Program-made: the position numbers and the translations under genes
Shown: positions 17,976 to 26,830 of the stretch, in pieces
Numbering within the stretch: the first letter of the stretch is position 1
Layout: each line of letters begins with the position of its first letter
Notes under the pieces: model-generated
Told to the model about the DNA's origin: nothing
Database searches by the model: none
The model's input: only the letters and a program-made list of their open reading frames with translations
From: Caballeronia sp. Lep1P3
Lineage (GTDB): Bacteria; Pseudomonadota; Gammaproteobacteria; Burkholderiales; Burkholderiaceae
DNA: 64,000 bases
Direction: 5' to 3'
NCBI RefSeq assembly: GCF_022879595.1
Contig: NZ_CP084270.1
Location: 1 to 64,000, forward strand

Positions 17976-18210
17976 GGCGACTCCTTTAGGCCCGCGCTCG
18001 GATCCAACAACGACTAAGTCACACGTCGGTTTTAAACTGATAATATTTGTCCAGCACTATCGGAACGATTAAAACATGCGTCAGATAACGTGTTATAAGG
18101 GTTAACGCCTAAAATGACTTTATCGAATCGATCGTTCGAATTTATGTAGGGAAAATTTGCCGAATGAGGAGGTTTATGATCAGCGGATGAATATCGCAAA
18201 CGTTGTCTGA
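17976..18210. promoter_or_regulatory. AT-rich upstream region of module C
   Basis: This is an AT-rich stretch upstream of module C. It contains CGATCGTTCG near 18128, resembling the CGATCGTT core seen upstream of modules A and B, and AAGGGTTAAC near 18107. Similarity to A and B is limited to these short islands. Confidence 0.35.
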
Positions 18211-19015
18211 TTAATAAGCAACCTTAACGGTCGGCGAATCCTCCGGCCGATTTTTGCGCCGGTCATAGATTCGCGTGGTCGCGATGTTGGCATGTCCCAG
18301 CCATTCCTGGACCTTGGTGATATCCGCCTCGTGCTCAAGCGCGTTGGTTGCAGCCGTCGCCCGCAGGCTATGGACGCCGAACCCCTGCAGTTCGATCCTG
18401 GCCTGATCCGCATAGGCGAGTACGGTCGTATAAACGCCATCGGCCGTCAGCCCCGCGCCGGTCTTGCGCCGTGCCGGCTGAAACAACGCCGCCCCCGGCA
18501 TATCGCCATGCCCCGCCGCTTCGAGATAGGTATGGATCCGCTCCGCGCTGCCCGAATGCAGCGGCAGATGGCGCAGCTTGTTGCCCTTGCCATGCACCCG
18601 TAAATGCGGCTCCCCGCGCCGCACATGGATGTCGCGGACCTTCAGCAGACACAGCTCCTCGCGGCGCAGGCCGTGATAGAGCAGCATCGACAGCAGCGCG
18701 CGGTCGCGTTTGCCTTTAAGCGTCGCCGGGTCTGGCGCATCGAGCAGCGCCCGCGCCTGGTGGTCGCCGAGCGCCGGTGTTTTGCCCTCCCCGCTTTTGA
18801 CGCGCGGCCGCTTTGCGCCCTTGACCGGGTTGGTTTCGACGGCAATGCCGGCGAAGCCCAAGAAATCCCGTAAATCGATCTGATACGCGCGCTTTCGTAC
18901 GCGGATTGTCGAGATTGGCGAACCACTCGGCTTCCGCCGGCACGGCCGCGAGTTGGTGAAACTGCGCGGCCGTCAGCCGGCGGGCGGGTTCAGCGGGCGT
19001 TGGCAGGTCGGACAT
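18211..19015 (-). pseudogene. Tyrosine recombinase, internally deleted and frameshifted
   Basis: The frame ending at 18211 holds a full catalytic domain: Arg in HGLRREELCLL, Lys in GKGNKLRHLPL, HxxR in GVHSLRATAA, His in WLGHANIATT and Tyr in TRIYDRR. The N-terminal part (MSDLPTPAEPARRL, start 19015) is in another frame, and the core-binding domain is shortened by roughly fifty residues. It overlaps the 93-residue gene upstream. It probably served plasmid multimer resolution or integration; now likely inactive. Confidence 0.8.
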
Positions 19016-19271
19016 GACTCTCTCCGGGCAGTTCCGCCCCGTGCGTGCGGATCAGCGCGATCAGCTCGGCCGGCGTGATTTCGTGGCGGGTTTCGCGCTG
19101 GACGCCGGGCTTGCGCCGGTCGGTATCAATCAGAATGACGCTTCGGCTGTCGCCGCTCGCTTCCAAGCGCACCTGGCGTAACTGGTTATTCTGGCCATCG
19201 TATTCGGCCAGCAGATGCATCGCGCCGAGCGCGCCGTTCGTCGTGGTCTTCGGGAGATCAGTCGGAGTCAT
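18990..19271 (-). CDS. Small protein coupled to the recombinase gene
   Basis: A 93-residue protein starting MTPTDLPKTTTNGALGAMHL. The C-terminal half contains EITPAELIALIRTHGAEL. An earlier in-frame start exists at 19355. Its end overlaps the recombinase start by 26 bp, implying an operon. No known domain is recognised; a role with the recombinase or in plasmid maintenance is only inferred from position. Confidence 0.6.
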   Translation of the reverse strand: MTPTDLPKTTTNGALGAMHLLAEYDGQNNQLRQVRLEASGDSRSVILIDTDRRKPGVQRETRHEITPAELIALIRTHGAELPGESHVRPANAR

Positions 19272-19370
19272 CGTATTCCATAAAAGAAGGACGCCGGCCG
19301 GCATCCGCCAGATGCTTATAGCGAGGCTATTACTATCGCTAACATATTTTATCAATAGCTAGCGGGACCG
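19272..19370. promoter_or_regulatory. Inverted repeat upstream of the recombinase operon
   Basis: TTAGCGA and TCGCTATAA arms face each other at about 19317-19343, upstream of the 93-residue gene. This could be an operator or a recombination core site; a TTGATA-like -35 lies close by. The evidence is only the symmetry. Confidence 0.35.
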
Positions 19371-20022
19371 CTCCGGAGTTGCCCGCCGAGGCCCGGTGGG
19401 CGGATGCCGACTGGCCTGCGCCTGCCACTTCCGACGACGCTGAGTCGGACCAGCGACAACGTCTTTAGGCGGCCGCTGCCAGCCGTCTGACAGGTAGCAA
19501 AATCCTTGAGGCAACGAGCGAATGCTCTGCGTACTAGCGGTTCGCTGGCAAGGGCAGCGGTTCTGACTTTGGCGTCTTTCTCATTGGGGCAAGGCCGCAG
19601 GCCGCGTCAGCCTCAAGTGTGCTCAAGTCCCGGACCGCGTAGCGGCTGTCCCTAGGCCGGGGTCATCGGCCTGTGGGCAGACACCTTGTCCATCAGGAGA
19701 TAACCGACGAGCTAGGTACGACGATTGCCCGCATTGGCCCGTCTCCTCCCTGTCCTACTCTCTCGGTGGACGTGGGACTTAGCCCGCCCTTTGGTCTGCT
19801 CTGGGGCGGGTTTTCTTTGTCACTCCCCGCACGGCGGCCTGCTAAGCTACTAGTTGCGCCCTTCCCCGGGGTGCTTGACGTAGCCTTGGTTAGTCCGCCT
19901 CCGCCTCGAAGTCGAGCTTTCTTTTTGTCCGCGCCGTCTGTCGGTTATCCCGCGCCCGTTTTAAATACGTTTCCCGTTTAGGCACCCTCGGAGCCTTGCT
20001 GGATAAGGCTTTGCGGGGAGCT
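19371..20022. other. No gene; origin-flanking sequence
   Basis: The part at 19740-19980 resembles 1400-1690 in layout, including a shared GGGTTTTCTTTG-like block and GCTTTCTTTTTGTCCGC, which suggests related plasmid backbones around both origins. No coding sequence recognised. Confidence 0.4.
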
Positions 20023-20110
20023 ATTGGAACAACGGCCCGGTCGAATTGGCATAAACGCCCGGTTAAATGGAACAAACGCCCAGTTATTGGCGCAACGGCC
20101 CGTCGCAAGT
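20023..20110. other. Iteron-type plasmid replication origin (oriV 2)
   Basis: Four direct repeats with consensus ATTGGAACAAACGCCCGGTT occur at 20023, 20045, about 20066 and 20086, with 20-22 bp spacing. The spacing near two helical turns and the low internal GC next to it fit plasmid iterons. They differ in sequence from those of origin 1. No rep gene is recognisable next to them; the IS5-like element at 20446 may have replaced it. Confidence 0.65.
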
Positions 20111-20445
20111 GCATATTGCAATGCAATAAATTAAGTGTACGGTCAATCGGTAGCTCGCGAACGGGCGTACTCGACCGTTGGACATCTCACTGGCAGGCCG
20201 GTGCTTGCGTCGTCGTCTAAAGCGCGCCCGGAATTGGGACTAGCGAAGTTCAGGAAAAGTTGGAAAACGCACGAAACGCTCTGCAAGCGGCTCAGGTGAC
20301 TCTGCGAGCTGCGCCTACCCTCAAGAGTCGGTCTTGCAGAATGCCGTGAAGCCAGGCGCTGCGTGGTAATAGGTGCAAACAGAGGGTTGCGGAACTCCCA
20401 GTTCCAATATGGAATTGGCCTATGTTCTGGGAGTGAGAAGCGCCG

Positions 20446-22053
20446 ATGAGCACACCGGATTTCTTCCGCAGCCGCCTGGATGCAATGATCGATTTGCGGC
20501 ACCCGCTGGCCGTACTGGCTAACCGAATGCCCTGGACGTCGATAGAAGCGACGTTGACACCGATCTTCGAGCGGCGTGCTCGCGAAGGCCGGCTGAGCGC
20601 AGAGGTTGATCTGTTCGGCACGGCGCCCAAGCTGGCGGGCGCGGGCCATAGCGCTGCCGGACGTCCGCGCCTGTCGACCCGGCTGATGGTCGGACTGCTC
20701 TACCTGAAGCACGCATACAACGAAAGTGATGAGTCGGTTTGCGAGCGCTGGGCACAAGACGTGTACTTCCAGTACTTCTGCGGCGAGGACTATTTCCAGC
20801 CGCGCCTGCCATGCGATCCGACCAACCTCGTGCGCTTTCGGCAGGCGCTGGGCGAAGCCGGCGTCGAGGAGATGCTCGCGACAACAATTGCGGCGGCCGT
20901 GCAAATGAAAGCCGTAAGGCCGGCCGAGTTCGAGCGCGTGATTGTCGATACGACGGTCCAGGAGAAAGCAATTGCCTACCCGACTGACAGCCGCTTGCTG
21001 GAGGTTGCACGAGGAAAACTCGCAAGGCTCGCCCAACGCGCCGGACTGACGCTCAAGCAGACCTACCAGCGCGAGGGGAAACAGTTGCGTCGCCGGGCAG
21101 GCGGCTATGCGCATGCCAAACAGTTCAAGCGTCTGCGCCGGGTGCTCAAGCGTCAGCGCACGATACTCGGACGATTGCTGCGTGACATCGAACGCAAATT
21201 ATCGGGTGCATCCGCTGAGCAACAGGCATCCTTGCGAATCTGGCTGGAGCGCGCCTGGCGTATCTGCCGTCAGCGTGCGAAGGACAAGCACAAACTCTAC
21301 GCGCTTCACGCGCCAGAAGTGGAATGCATATCCAAAGGCAAGGCCCGCCAGCCCTACGAATTCGGTGTCAAAGTCAGTCTCGCGATCACGGAGAAGCAGG
21401 GTCTGATCGTCGGTGCGCGCTCGTTTGCAGGCAACCCTTACGACGGGCACACGCTGGCCGCGCAACTTGAACAAACGAACATCTTGCTGCAGGATTTGCC
21501 GGGCACGCCGACGCCGAAGATCGTGCTGGCCGACCTCGGATTTCGCGGTGTGGATGCCGATGTTGCGCCGGTGCAGCTGATTCATCGAGGTAAACACAAG
21601 GCGCTAAGCAGTACGCAGCGAAAGTGGTTAAAGCGCCGCCAAGCGATCGAGCCGATCATCGGGCACGTAAAACAGGAGCACGGCATGCGGCGTTGCTGGC
21701 TAAAAGGGCAAATCGGCGACGCGTTACACGCAGTGTTGTGCGCGGCGGGCTACAACTTGCGCTGGCTGTTGCGCGCCATCGTCCGCCTGGGGCTTGCGCC
21801 CATATTTTTTGTTCTTGCGTGGCTGCGCTGCTGGTTCAAAGACTCGCCCGAAGCCTTGTTCGCGCCCCGCGCGACCGTCCGAGATGGAAAGGTGGGACTG
21901 CGCCCCGATCGACCACTCGGGAGCACGCGCGAGCGAGATCGAATTTTGCAGGTGAGACTCAAGAGAAGGATCCAAACCTTCCATCGACCACTGGGCGTGC
22001 GTCTTAGGCCTGCAAACCTGCCGCACCGCTGCCCGGCGCCTCCCGTTATGTGA
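20446..22053 (+). CDS. IS5-like DDE transposase with extended C-terminus
   Basis: The 535-residue protein starts MSTPDFFRSRLDAMIDLRHP after GGAGTGAGAAGCGCCG. Candidate catalytic residues: D in VIVDTTVQEKA (about 167), D in VLADLGFRGVD (about 363) and E in IEPIIGHVKQEHGM (about 402). It resembles long IS5-group transposases. After the hydrophobic LRWLLRAIVRLGL segment the last 80 or so residues are Arg-rich and unlike the family; the native stop may have been lost. I could not define the terminal inverted repeats. Confidence 0.85.
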   Translation: MSTPDFFRSRLDAMIDLRHPLAVLANRMPWTSIEATLTPIFERRAREGRLSAEVDLFGTAPKLAGAGHSAAGRPRLSTRLMVGLLYLKHAYNESDESVCERWAQDVYFQYFCGEDYFQPRLPCDPTNLVRFRQALGEAGVEEMLATTIAAAVQMKAVRPAEFERVIVDTTVQEKAIAYPTDSRLLEVARGKLARLAQRAGLTLKQTYQREGKQLRRRAGGYAHAKQFKRLRRVLKRQRTILGRLLRDIERKLSGASAEQQASLRIWLERAWRICRQRAKDKHKLYALHAPEVECISKGKARQPYEFGVKVSLAITEKQGLIVGARSFAGNPYDGHTLAAQLEQTNILLQDLPGTPTPKIVLADLGFRGVDADVAPVQLIHRGKHKALSSTQRKWLKRRQAIEPIIGHVKQEHGMRRCWLKGQIGDALHAVLCAAGYNLRWLLRAIVRLGLAPIFFVLAWLRCWFKDSPEALFAPRATVRDGKVGLRPDRPLGSTRERDRILQVRLKRRIQTFHRPLGVRLRPANLPHRCPAPPVM

Positions 22054-22116
22054 GATGGCGAACATTACCGTTCTACTGGTCGATAGGTGACCGTTGCTGA
22101 GCCAACGATCTGCACC

Positions 22117-22305
22117 TCAGTTGCCAACGTGACGCCTATATTGCAACGTGTCGAAAGGTTCTCCCGCCGCTCTCGCCCATAGCCGCGCCCACCTACCCGC
22201 CTCTGACTTCTCCATGGGCGTCGTGGCCACAATCAACCGGTTTACCGCCTTATCGAGGTGGCGCAGCGCATAAGCTCGGCGCGGGTGCGGGGTGCGTCTA
22301 GGCAT
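22117..22305 (-). CDS. Small conserved protein in duplicated block
   Basis: This 62-residue basic protein contains LRHLDKAVNRLIVATTPMEK, then EAGRWARLWARAAGE. The second copy of the surrounding block (22958-23127) holds the same gene with an early stop codon (TGA in place of codon 10), so only this copy is open. No family name recognised. Position beside recombinase fragments suggests a plasmid-backbone gene. Confidence 0.5.
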   Translation of the reverse strand: MPRRTPHPRRAYALRHLDKAVNRLIVATTPMEKSEAGRWARLWARAAGEPFDTLQYRRHVGN

Positions 22306-22490
22306 GGCGACCTTTGGTTAGATGCTATCGAGCTGTTATCTATCTACTAGCTTAAGTAAGCCGCTAGCGCCCTTTCCATTACCTATACGAGCAGCAGCCG
22401 ATCCCACTCACCGATCCCAATCAGCAATAGCACGTATTGCTAGTGAAACACCGACCCAGTTTGCTTTTGGGTTGCATTCGAATCGCAACC
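22158..22490. repeat. Direct duplication, copy 1
   Basis: Nearly the same sequence recurs at 22958-23166 and, after the IS3 element, at 24845-24950. It includes the 62-residue gene and an inverted repeat. The two copies differ by scattered substitutions and a short deletion, so the duplication is not recent. Confidence 0.8.
22423..22441. repeat. Candidate recombinase core site, copy 1
   Basis: AGCAATA-GCACG-TATTGCT: perfect 7-bp arms around a 5-bp spacer, the geometry of a tyrosine-recombinase crossover site. The same 19 bases are conserved in the second copy at 24877-24895 although the flanks differ. Confidence 0.4.
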
Positions 22491-22704
22491 TTTTGGCCCG
22501 AATCGAACTGATGCACATGATCGTGAAAGGACAGATGAAGTTCGCTCGCGGAGCGCATCTGTCTGCCGCTGATCAATTCTACAACCTCGCAATATAAGCA
22601 GTACTTCGCATTGCTCAATGCAACGTCGCGCGATCTTACGGCTGGGCGCCAGAAACAGCCGAACGGGTCGAACTGCGTTGCGCACTTGGGCAAAAATGCC
22701 CCCC

Positions 22705-22880
22705 CTATACCTCATCGTCAGCGTAGTAACGCGCCGCGGCGTCGAGCATGCGGCGTCGCTCAGCCCGCACGTAGATCGAGGTCGTCTGCAACGACGCGTG
22801 GCCGAGAATCGTTTGCACGACGTCGGTCGGCATCTCGCGTGCGACCGCGCGCGTGCCGAACGAAGTCGATAGATGAATCG
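22705..22880 (-). pseudogene. Tyrosine recombinase C-terminal fragment
   Basis: One frame reads FGTRAVAREMPTDVVQTILG, then HASLQTTSIYVRAERRRMLD, with the conserved GH and catalytic Tyr of the lambda-integrase family, ending at the TAG at 22705. The rest of the gene is absent. It lies between the two copies of the duplication and the candidate core sites. Confidence 0.7.
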
Positions 22881-22957
22881 TTGCGTGGTCATCTATTGCT
22901 CGGGTAGCGCGCTATGTCTCCGATGGCATCCCGCCGGAAGCGCATCGAAAGGCGCGC

Positions 22958-23166
22958 CCGCCGCTCTCGCCCATAGCCGCGCCCACCTGCCCGCCTCTGA
23001 CTTCTCCATGGGCGTCGTGGCCACAATTAACCGGTTTACCGCCTTATCGAGGTGGCGCAGCGCATAAGCTCAGCGCGGGTGTAGGGTGCGTCTAGGCATG
23101 GCGACCTCTGGTTAGATGCTATCTATCAACTAGCTCAAGTAAGCCGCTAGCGCCCCCTCCATTACC
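22958..23166. repeat. Direct duplication, copy 2 (first part)
   Basis: This copy matches 22158-22405 and is interrupted by the IS3 element at TTACC (23162-23166, repeated at 24845-24849). The remainder of the copy is at 24845-24950. The 62-residue gene in this copy carries an early stop. Confidence 0.8.
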
Positions 23167-23204
23167 GGAAATTTTCAAGCTAGTTGTCGCCTCAACGAAT
23201 AATT

Positions 23205-24284
23205 TCAGGCTGCCTTTCTCTCCTGGTTAGGGCGTCGTGGGGTACCGCCCTGGTTATCGATTCGATCCGGGTTCAGGTGCACAGCATCGACGCGTTGCCA
23301 GTTGCGCGTTGGGCCTTTCCACCGAAGCGGATTGCGTTGCCGGGCGTACTCGTAGAGCGCCGCGCGTCGATCCAGAATGTCCTGATCGAGGTTGGCATGA
23401 CGCTGCGCCGGCGTGACGAACCGGATCGCGCTGTGACGATGCTCCTCGTTGTACCAGCGCACCAGTGCGCCCACCCACGTGCGCGCGGCAAACAGGGTAT
23501 CGAATGCCTTGAGCGGATAAGCAGGTCGATACTTTAGGGTCTTGAACAACGACTCGGAGTAAGGGTTGTCGTTGCTCACGCCCGGGCGACTCAGCGACGG
23601 CATGACGCCCAGCGCCTGAAGGGTGGCAAGCATCGTCGCGCCTTTCATCGGGCCGCCGTTGTCCGAATGCAAAATCACCTGGGCGGGCTGTATCGCTTCG
23701 CGCGCGCAGAGGTCCTTGAGGACTTCGCTGGCCAGCACGCTGCTTTCCTCGGCATACACCTGCCAGCCGACAATTTTGCGACTGAACACGTCGAGAAACA
23801 GATACAAGTAGAAGTACTGCCCACGAACCGTGGTCGGCAGATACGTGATGTCCCAGCTATACAATTGGTTCGGTGCATCGGCGCAAACCGAACGGGGTTT
23901 GCTGCGTGCCTGTGCCGGCCGTTCGCTGCGCCGGTGTGCGAGTTGCTTCTCGGCCTTCAGGACCCGGTAGAACGTCGATTCGGAGGCGATATAGCGTTGC
24001 TGGTCTGCCAGTCGAGGCACGATCTGGCTTGGCGGCAGATGACCGAATTCGGGCGAGTTCGCGATCGCCAGAAGCTCGGCGCGTTCGTCGGCAGAGAGCT
24101 TGTGACGCGGCGCGTGATGCCGTAACGAGCGCCCGTCCACCGCGTCAGGTTCGCCGCGCTGCCAGCGCTGAACCGTTCGAGCACTGAGCCCTAGAATGCT
24201 GCACGCACGCGCCTGGCGAGCCCCGGCCAGGGTCGCCTCGCTGATCAGGTCGATCAATGCCTTGCGCTCTTCAGGGACCGTCAT
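23205..24284 (-). CDS. IS3-family transposase OrfB (copy 1)
   Basis: This 359-residue integrase-like transposase has D in SWDITYLPTTV (about 145), D in LHSDNGGPM (about 206) and E in YSESLFKTLKYR (about 242), the DD(35)E arrangement of the IS3 family. It overlaps orfA by ATGA, suggesting coupled translation and not the usual -1 frameshift fusion. Identical to copies 2 and 3. Confidence 0.93.
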   Translation of the reverse strand: MTVPEERKALIDLISEATLAGARQARACSILGLSARTVQRWQRGEPDAVDGRSLRHHAPRHKLSADERAELLAIANSPEFGHLPPSQIVPRLADQQRYIASESTFYRVLKAEKQLAHRRSERPAQARSKPRSVCADAPNQLYSWDITYLPTTVRGQYFYLYLFLDVFSRKIVGWQVYAEESSVLASEVLKDLCAREAIQPAQVILHSDNGGPMKGATMLATLQALGVMPSLSRPGVSNDNPYSESLFKTLKYRPAYPLKAFDTLFAARTWVGALVRWYNEEHRHSAIRFVTPAQRHANLDQDILDRRAALYEYARQRNPLRWKGPTRNWQRVDAVHLNPDRIDNQGGTPRRPNQERKAA

Positions 24285-24781
24285 TCGGCCTCGCCCCCGA
24301 ACAGCGCACGGTGCTTTTTTTGCAGCACCAACAGCGCCGCAGCTTCAGCCAGCGCCTTCTCCTTGCGTTTGAGTTCGCGCTGCAGCTCGAAATTGGCCTG
24401 CTTCAGATCCCGGACTTCCGTGGCGCTCTCGCGCCGACTACCGGTTCCACCGACCGTGCAAAAATCCGCTCGCCACTGCGCGAGATGATGTGCGAACAGG
24501 CCGCGCTCGCGACACCAGCTGTTCAACGCTTCGTCGACCAACCCGTGGCTCTCCTGCAAGGCCATCAGCCGTTCTTCCAGCGACCAGTCTTCCGGACGTC
24601 TTGCGTGTTCGGAGCCCGAGCTCCGCTTCGCGGCGGCGGCGCCTCTCATCCACTTCCTTAACGTCAGTACGTTCACGTTCAATTCGTCGGCCACTGCTCC
24701 AACCGTTCGGGGGCCGCGCTGCAGGACCTTCGACAGCGCCTGTTCCTTAAATTCAACAGAATACGTTTGTTTCGCCTTCAC
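24281..24781 (-). CDS. IS3-family OrfA, DNA-binding subunit (copy 1)
   Basis: Starting at the GTG at 24781, after AGAGGTACAG, the protein has about 166 residues; a TTG inside the inverted repeat would add 15. A helix-turn-helix (TVGAVADELNVNVLTLRKWM) is followed by a C-terminal leucine-zipper-like helix (DLKQANFELQRELKRKEKAL), the standard OrfA layout. Confidence 0.9.
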   Translation of the reverse strand: MKAKQTYSVEFKEQALSKVLQRGPRTVGAVADELNVNVLTLRKWMRGAAAAKRSSGSEHARRPEDWSLEERLMALQESHGLVDEALNSWCRERGLFAHHLAQWRADFCTVGGTGSRRESATEVRDLKQANFELQRELKRKEKALAEAAALLVLQKKHRALFGGEAE

Positions 24782-24844
24782 CCTGTACCTCTGACTCTTC
24801 TCGATAAGAAAGTTCAGAGGCGACAACTAGTCTGACGCCGGGGG

Positions 24845-24950
24845 TTACCTAATACGAGGAGCAGCCCGTCCCGGTCAGCAATAGCACGTATTGCTTGAGA
24901 AACACCAACCCAGTTTGCTTGCGAGTTGCATTCGAATCGCATAGTGATTG
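24845..24950. repeat. Direct duplication, copy 2 (second part)
   Basis: This continues the copy broken by the IS3 element and matches 22400-22490. It includes the second AGCAATA-GCACG-TATTGCT site at 24877-24895. Confidence 0.75.
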
Positions 24951-24962
24951 GCGCCCCGAGGC

Positions 24963-25466
24963 ATTAGATCCTACCGACTGATGTGAGGCGTTTGCGCTCG
25001 TGCGGGTTGGAGTGCTCCCGTTCTCGCACGGGCTTTTCACGAGACACGACGCCGCGCGATTGGTCGGGATCTAGCGCTTGCCCCTCACGCCCCTCCAGCG
25101 TTTCCCACTTCGCGCAATGTTGCCTCAGTTGTTCCACTCATCGCGTGCCGACAGCACCATAGGCATACTGTGCCGTGCGCTCGGCGTAGTGGCTCCAGTC
25201 CGCCCGGGCGTAGGCGACCCTTCCGCAGGGGCCCGCCCATGAACGCCTGGCGAACACTGCCGCAACGCCTCCTTCGCCGCCTGGTCATGTCCCGTCACCC
25301 GCATGCGAACAGCGATCATCGCATCCACCCTCCAGAGATCAACGCGATCCTCCCCGGCGCCTTCACGGCGCGCCTGACGCCCGATAACGTCCTCATAGTG
25401 CCGCCGATAAATATCGGCTAGGCTGCCCGGCAACGACTTTTCTGATCTGGCCCCGGCCCTCGACAC
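24963..25466 (-). pseudogene. Plasmid relaxase/primase-like relic
   Basis: Two frames together read IYRRHYEDVIGRQA, VDLWRVDAMIAVRMRVTGHD, then in another frame YAERTAQYAYGAVGTR and a tail ending SVGRI at 24963. The pattern resembles the C-terminal part of large mobilisation relaxases or primase-fused proteins on Burkholderiaceae plasmids. At least one frameshift near 25230 breaks it. Family assignment is from memory and moderate. Confidence 0.4.
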
Positions 25467-25664
25467 CGCTCGCTCTTGTTGACCGCGGCCAAGAAGATCC
25501 GGCTAATGCTTTGGTCTACCGGGAACGTCGAGGCAGCTTCACCGAAGGGCTGCGTGGGGAAAACAGTCGGCGTTGTTTGCACCGTGCTGACGGGGCCTCA
25601 CTCAGAGGTGGCCTCGGTAGTTCGGACAGGTTTCCGAGAATTTTAAGTGGAGCGTCCGAGGCAA

Positions 25665-26494
25665 TCATGCTGCCGATTTGATCGCTGGCAGCGACGCGAA
25701 GTATGCCTCATCCGGCGTCTGATCCGCCAAGCTCGAATGGGGCCGTTTCCGGTTATATAGCTCGATGTAGTCGCCGATGGAGCGCCGGGCGTGGCTGACC
25801 GACTCGTAGGCCCTCAGGTACACTTCTTCGTACTTGATGCTGCGCCATACGCGCTCGACGAACACGTTGTCGCGCCAGGCGCCTTTGCCGTCCATCGACA
25901 GCTGCACGCCGCGCTCAAGTACGGCGTCGGTGAACGCGGCCGCCGTGAACTGGCTACCTTGATCGGTGTTCACGATGTCTGGCAGCCCGTAGCGGGCGAA
26001 TGCTTCTTCCAGCGCTTCCACGGCATGTATCGCCTCTAGCGTAATGGCCACCCGGTGCGCAAGAACCTTGCGACTCGCCCAATCTACTACCGCCGTCAGA
26101 TAGACGAAGCCACGCGCCATGGGAATGTACGTTGTGTCGAGTGCGAAGACCTGATTGGCGCGCTCGATCTTCATGCCGCGCAACAGGTACGGCCAAACCT
26201 TGTGCTGCGGGTTGCGTCGGCTCGTGTTGGGCTTGCAGTAAAGCGCTTTCACACCCATACGCTTCATGAGCGTGCGCACGCGACGGCGACCCACCCCATG
26301 GCCTTCCGGCGCAACAGACGGACCAGCATTCGCGCTCCGGCGAACGGAAACTCCAGGTGCAGCTCGTCGATCCGGCGCATCAAGTTCTGGTCGGCCTCGC
26401 TGACCTGCCGCGGCCGATAGTACGCACTCGATCTGGCAATGCCGACGAGCTTTGCTTGCTGCGACACCGGTAACTGATGGCCACGGTCAATCAT
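25665..26494 (-). pseudogene. IS3-family OrfB, frameshifted
   Basis: The C-terminal part has the DDE core: D in FALDTTYIPMA, D in IVNTDQGSQF, E in VFVERVWRSIKYEEVY. The N-terminal part (SQQAKLVGIARSSAYYRPRQ) is in a different frame. The break is at about 26300, where a single-base indel separates LVRLLRRK from GRRRVRTLMKRMG. Likely inactive. Confidence 0.85.
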
Positions 26495-26798
26495 CGCTTT
26501 GCGCTCAGCAATCCCGCCTTGTTGAGCGCGCCGCTTAAAAAATCATTTTCCAGAGAAAGCTGGCCGATCTTGGCGTGTAGGGTCTTCACGTCTACCGGCG
26601 GCTCGTTCGATACCACGCCCGCCGTTCCAAACACGTCGGCCGCACGCTCCTGCAGTGCCGTTTCCATTCCGTGATCTGGTTCGGGTGCACATCAAACTGC
26701 TGCGCTAGCTCGGCCAGCGTGCGCTCGCCTTTGACTGCCGCCAGCGCCACTTTCGCTTTGAACGCCGCTGAGTGCGTGCGTCGGGTTCTCTTCGTCAT
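26491..26798 (-). pseudogene. IS3-family OrfA, frameshifted
   Basis: Starts [20 protein letters not shown] with a helix-turn-helix ending QITEWKR. A missing base directly afterwards (near 26675) shifts the frame; the correct frame resumes with LHAKIGQLSLENDFL and ends by ATGA overlap with orfB. Confidence 0.8.
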
Positions 26799-26830
26799 GT
26801 CCTCGGTTCCTTTGCCTGCATTATCGCTGG

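Larger units (their letters stand above)
23167..24844 (-). mobile_element. IS3-family element, copy 1
   Basis: This is one of three identical copies (others at 35801-37479 and 57157-58835). Subterminal inverted repeats CTAGTTGTCGCCTC face each other. The tips are GGAAATTTTCAAG and the complement of CCCCCGGCGTCAGA. The 5-bp TTACC on both sides is a target duplication. It splits the second copy of the direct duplication. Confidence 0.9.

Noticed and set aside
24281..24826. Programmed -1 frameshift between orfA and orfB of the IS3 element
   Set aside because: The frames overlap by ATGA with no slippery heptamer at the junction; coupled translation is the simpler explanation.
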